A stretch of DNA of 64,000 nt. Source: Succinimonas sp045124755 (GTDB lineage Bacteria > Pseudomonadota > Gammaproteobacteria > Enterobacterales > Succinivibrionaceae). Numbering within the stretch: the stretch's first letter is position 1; each line of letters opens with the position of its first letter. The stretch lies in the NCBI RefSeq assembly GCF_045124755.1, contig NZ_JBGVMK010000140.1, one strand, 5' to 3'. The notes beneath the pieces were generated by a model. It made no database searches. It was not told the DNA's origin and saw only the letters and a list, made by a program, of their open reading frames with translations. Below are positions 63,535 to 64,000 of the stretch, piece by piece. Position numbers and translations under genes: made by a program.

Positions 63535-64000
63535 TTAGCCGAGAAGGCTCAGAGCTACCTGGGGTCTCTGGTTGGCCTGGCTCAGAATGGACTGGGAGGC
63601 CTGCTGGATAATGTTCTGCTGGGTCATGGCCGCAGTCTCGGAGGCGAAATCTGTGTCTCTGATGCGGCTTCTGGCAGCGGAAACATTCTCAGACACGTTG
63701 CTCTGGTTTCTGATGGTGGATTCCAGACGGTTCTGCACAGCACCAAACTCGGCTCTCTTTGAGTCAACCGCGGCAATGTACTTATCAATATTTGCCAGCA
63801 CCAGCTGGGCCTTGCTCTGGGTGGAAATATCAAACTTGTCGCCGGATGTGTAATTGCCGGCATCTTCTCCGCCGTTATCTTCTATGGCTTGAGCCAGTGT
63901 TCCTACATGCCAGTTGCCAAGATCCTGACTGCCGATCTTGCCCTTGGTATTTACGGATATGGTCTGACCGGAATCAGCTCCCACCTGAAACGACACAGTA
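63535..64000 (-). CDS. fliC: Flagellin 16 (5' part outside window)
   Basis: About 155 C-terminal residues are visible and the frame stays open to the window edge. The middle is of the GKVG class (SFQVGADSGQTISVNTKGKIGSQDLGNWHVGTLAQAIE, then a DNGGEDAGNYTSGDK loop), nearest to flagellin 2. It shows that the array continues to the right. Confidence 0.93.
   Translation of the reverse strand, partial: TVSFQVGADSGQTISVNTKGKIGSQDLGNWHVGTLAQAIEDNGGEDAGNYTSGDKFDISTQSKAQLVLANIDKYIAAVDSKRAEFGAVQNRLESTIRNQSNVSENVSAARSRIRDTDFASETAAMTQQNIIQQASQSILSQANQRPQVALSLLG

Noticed and set aside
46277..63853. Recurrent + strand frames opposite the flagellins
   Set aside because: They recur only because the flagellin ends are nearly identical; they have no start context and break in the variable regions.
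43637..64000. CRISPR-like or phase-variable invertible array
   Set aside because: The repeats are whole flagellin genes in one orientation; I saw no inverted repeats, recombinase gene or spacer structure.

Overview
The window looks like chromosome of a GC-rich (roughly 55-58% by eye) gammaproteobacterium. SixA, PrmB, AroC, a YtfK (DUF1107) homologue, RdgC, H-NS and a rhombosortase together point to the Enterobacterales/Vibrionales/Aeromonadales side of the class. A motile anaerobe of the Succinivibrionaceae type would fit (MoxR/Bat operon, Rpn-family gene, very many flagellins), but that placement is inference. I saw no tRNA, rRNA, CRISPR array, insertion sequence or prophage.

Layout. 1-3966: 3' part of a very large secreted-type protein with a DPDPNP repeat linker and RCC1-like repeats. 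4308-9337 (-): two paralogous membrane proteins with LtaS/PbgA-like sulfatase-fold domains, one of which has lost the expected catalytic residues. 9338-11997: 2.7 kb without a credible gene, partly very AT-rich and A-skewed. 12052-17927 (-): an exported ankyrin-repeat protein followed by a 1416-residue exported Cys-rich protein. 18032-21404 (-): aroC, prmB, ytfK, sixA. 21781-28734 (+): a six-gene MoxR/DUF58/Bat operon. 29169-38829: mostly single genes (EAL-HDOD protein, H-NS, rhombosortase, KpsC-like transferase, serC, GNAT acetyltransferase, Rpn-type nuclease with a broken tandem copy). 39149-43530: gyrA and rdgC, divergent.

43637-64000 (-): a tandem array of sixteen flagellin genes, all on one strand and continuing past the right edge. 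Fourteen are complete in the window, one (55200-55893) is a 5'-deleted pseudogene and one is cut by the edge. One esterase-like lipoprotein gene interrupts the array after the first, most divergent, copy. The flagellins share nearly identical ends and differ in the middle, in several recognisable classes. Most copies are separate transcription units: a sigma-28-like promoter (TAAA-type -35, exactly 11 bases, GCCGCTAA-type -10), an 80-108 base leader, a conserved ribosome-binding site and an own terminator. Upstream of each promoter is a CRP/FNR-like palindrome or half-site whose centre lies about 51.5, 61.5-63.5 or 71.5-72.5 bases from the -10 end, that is, in steps of about one helical turn. 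One copy (48931-49857) has no such promoter, and the terminator of the gene before it lacks its U-tract, so those two may be read together.

The flagellin array with its phased operators is the most striking system here. The sulfatase-like pseudoenzyme pair, the long AT-rich gap and the orphan rhombosortase are the next most interesting points.
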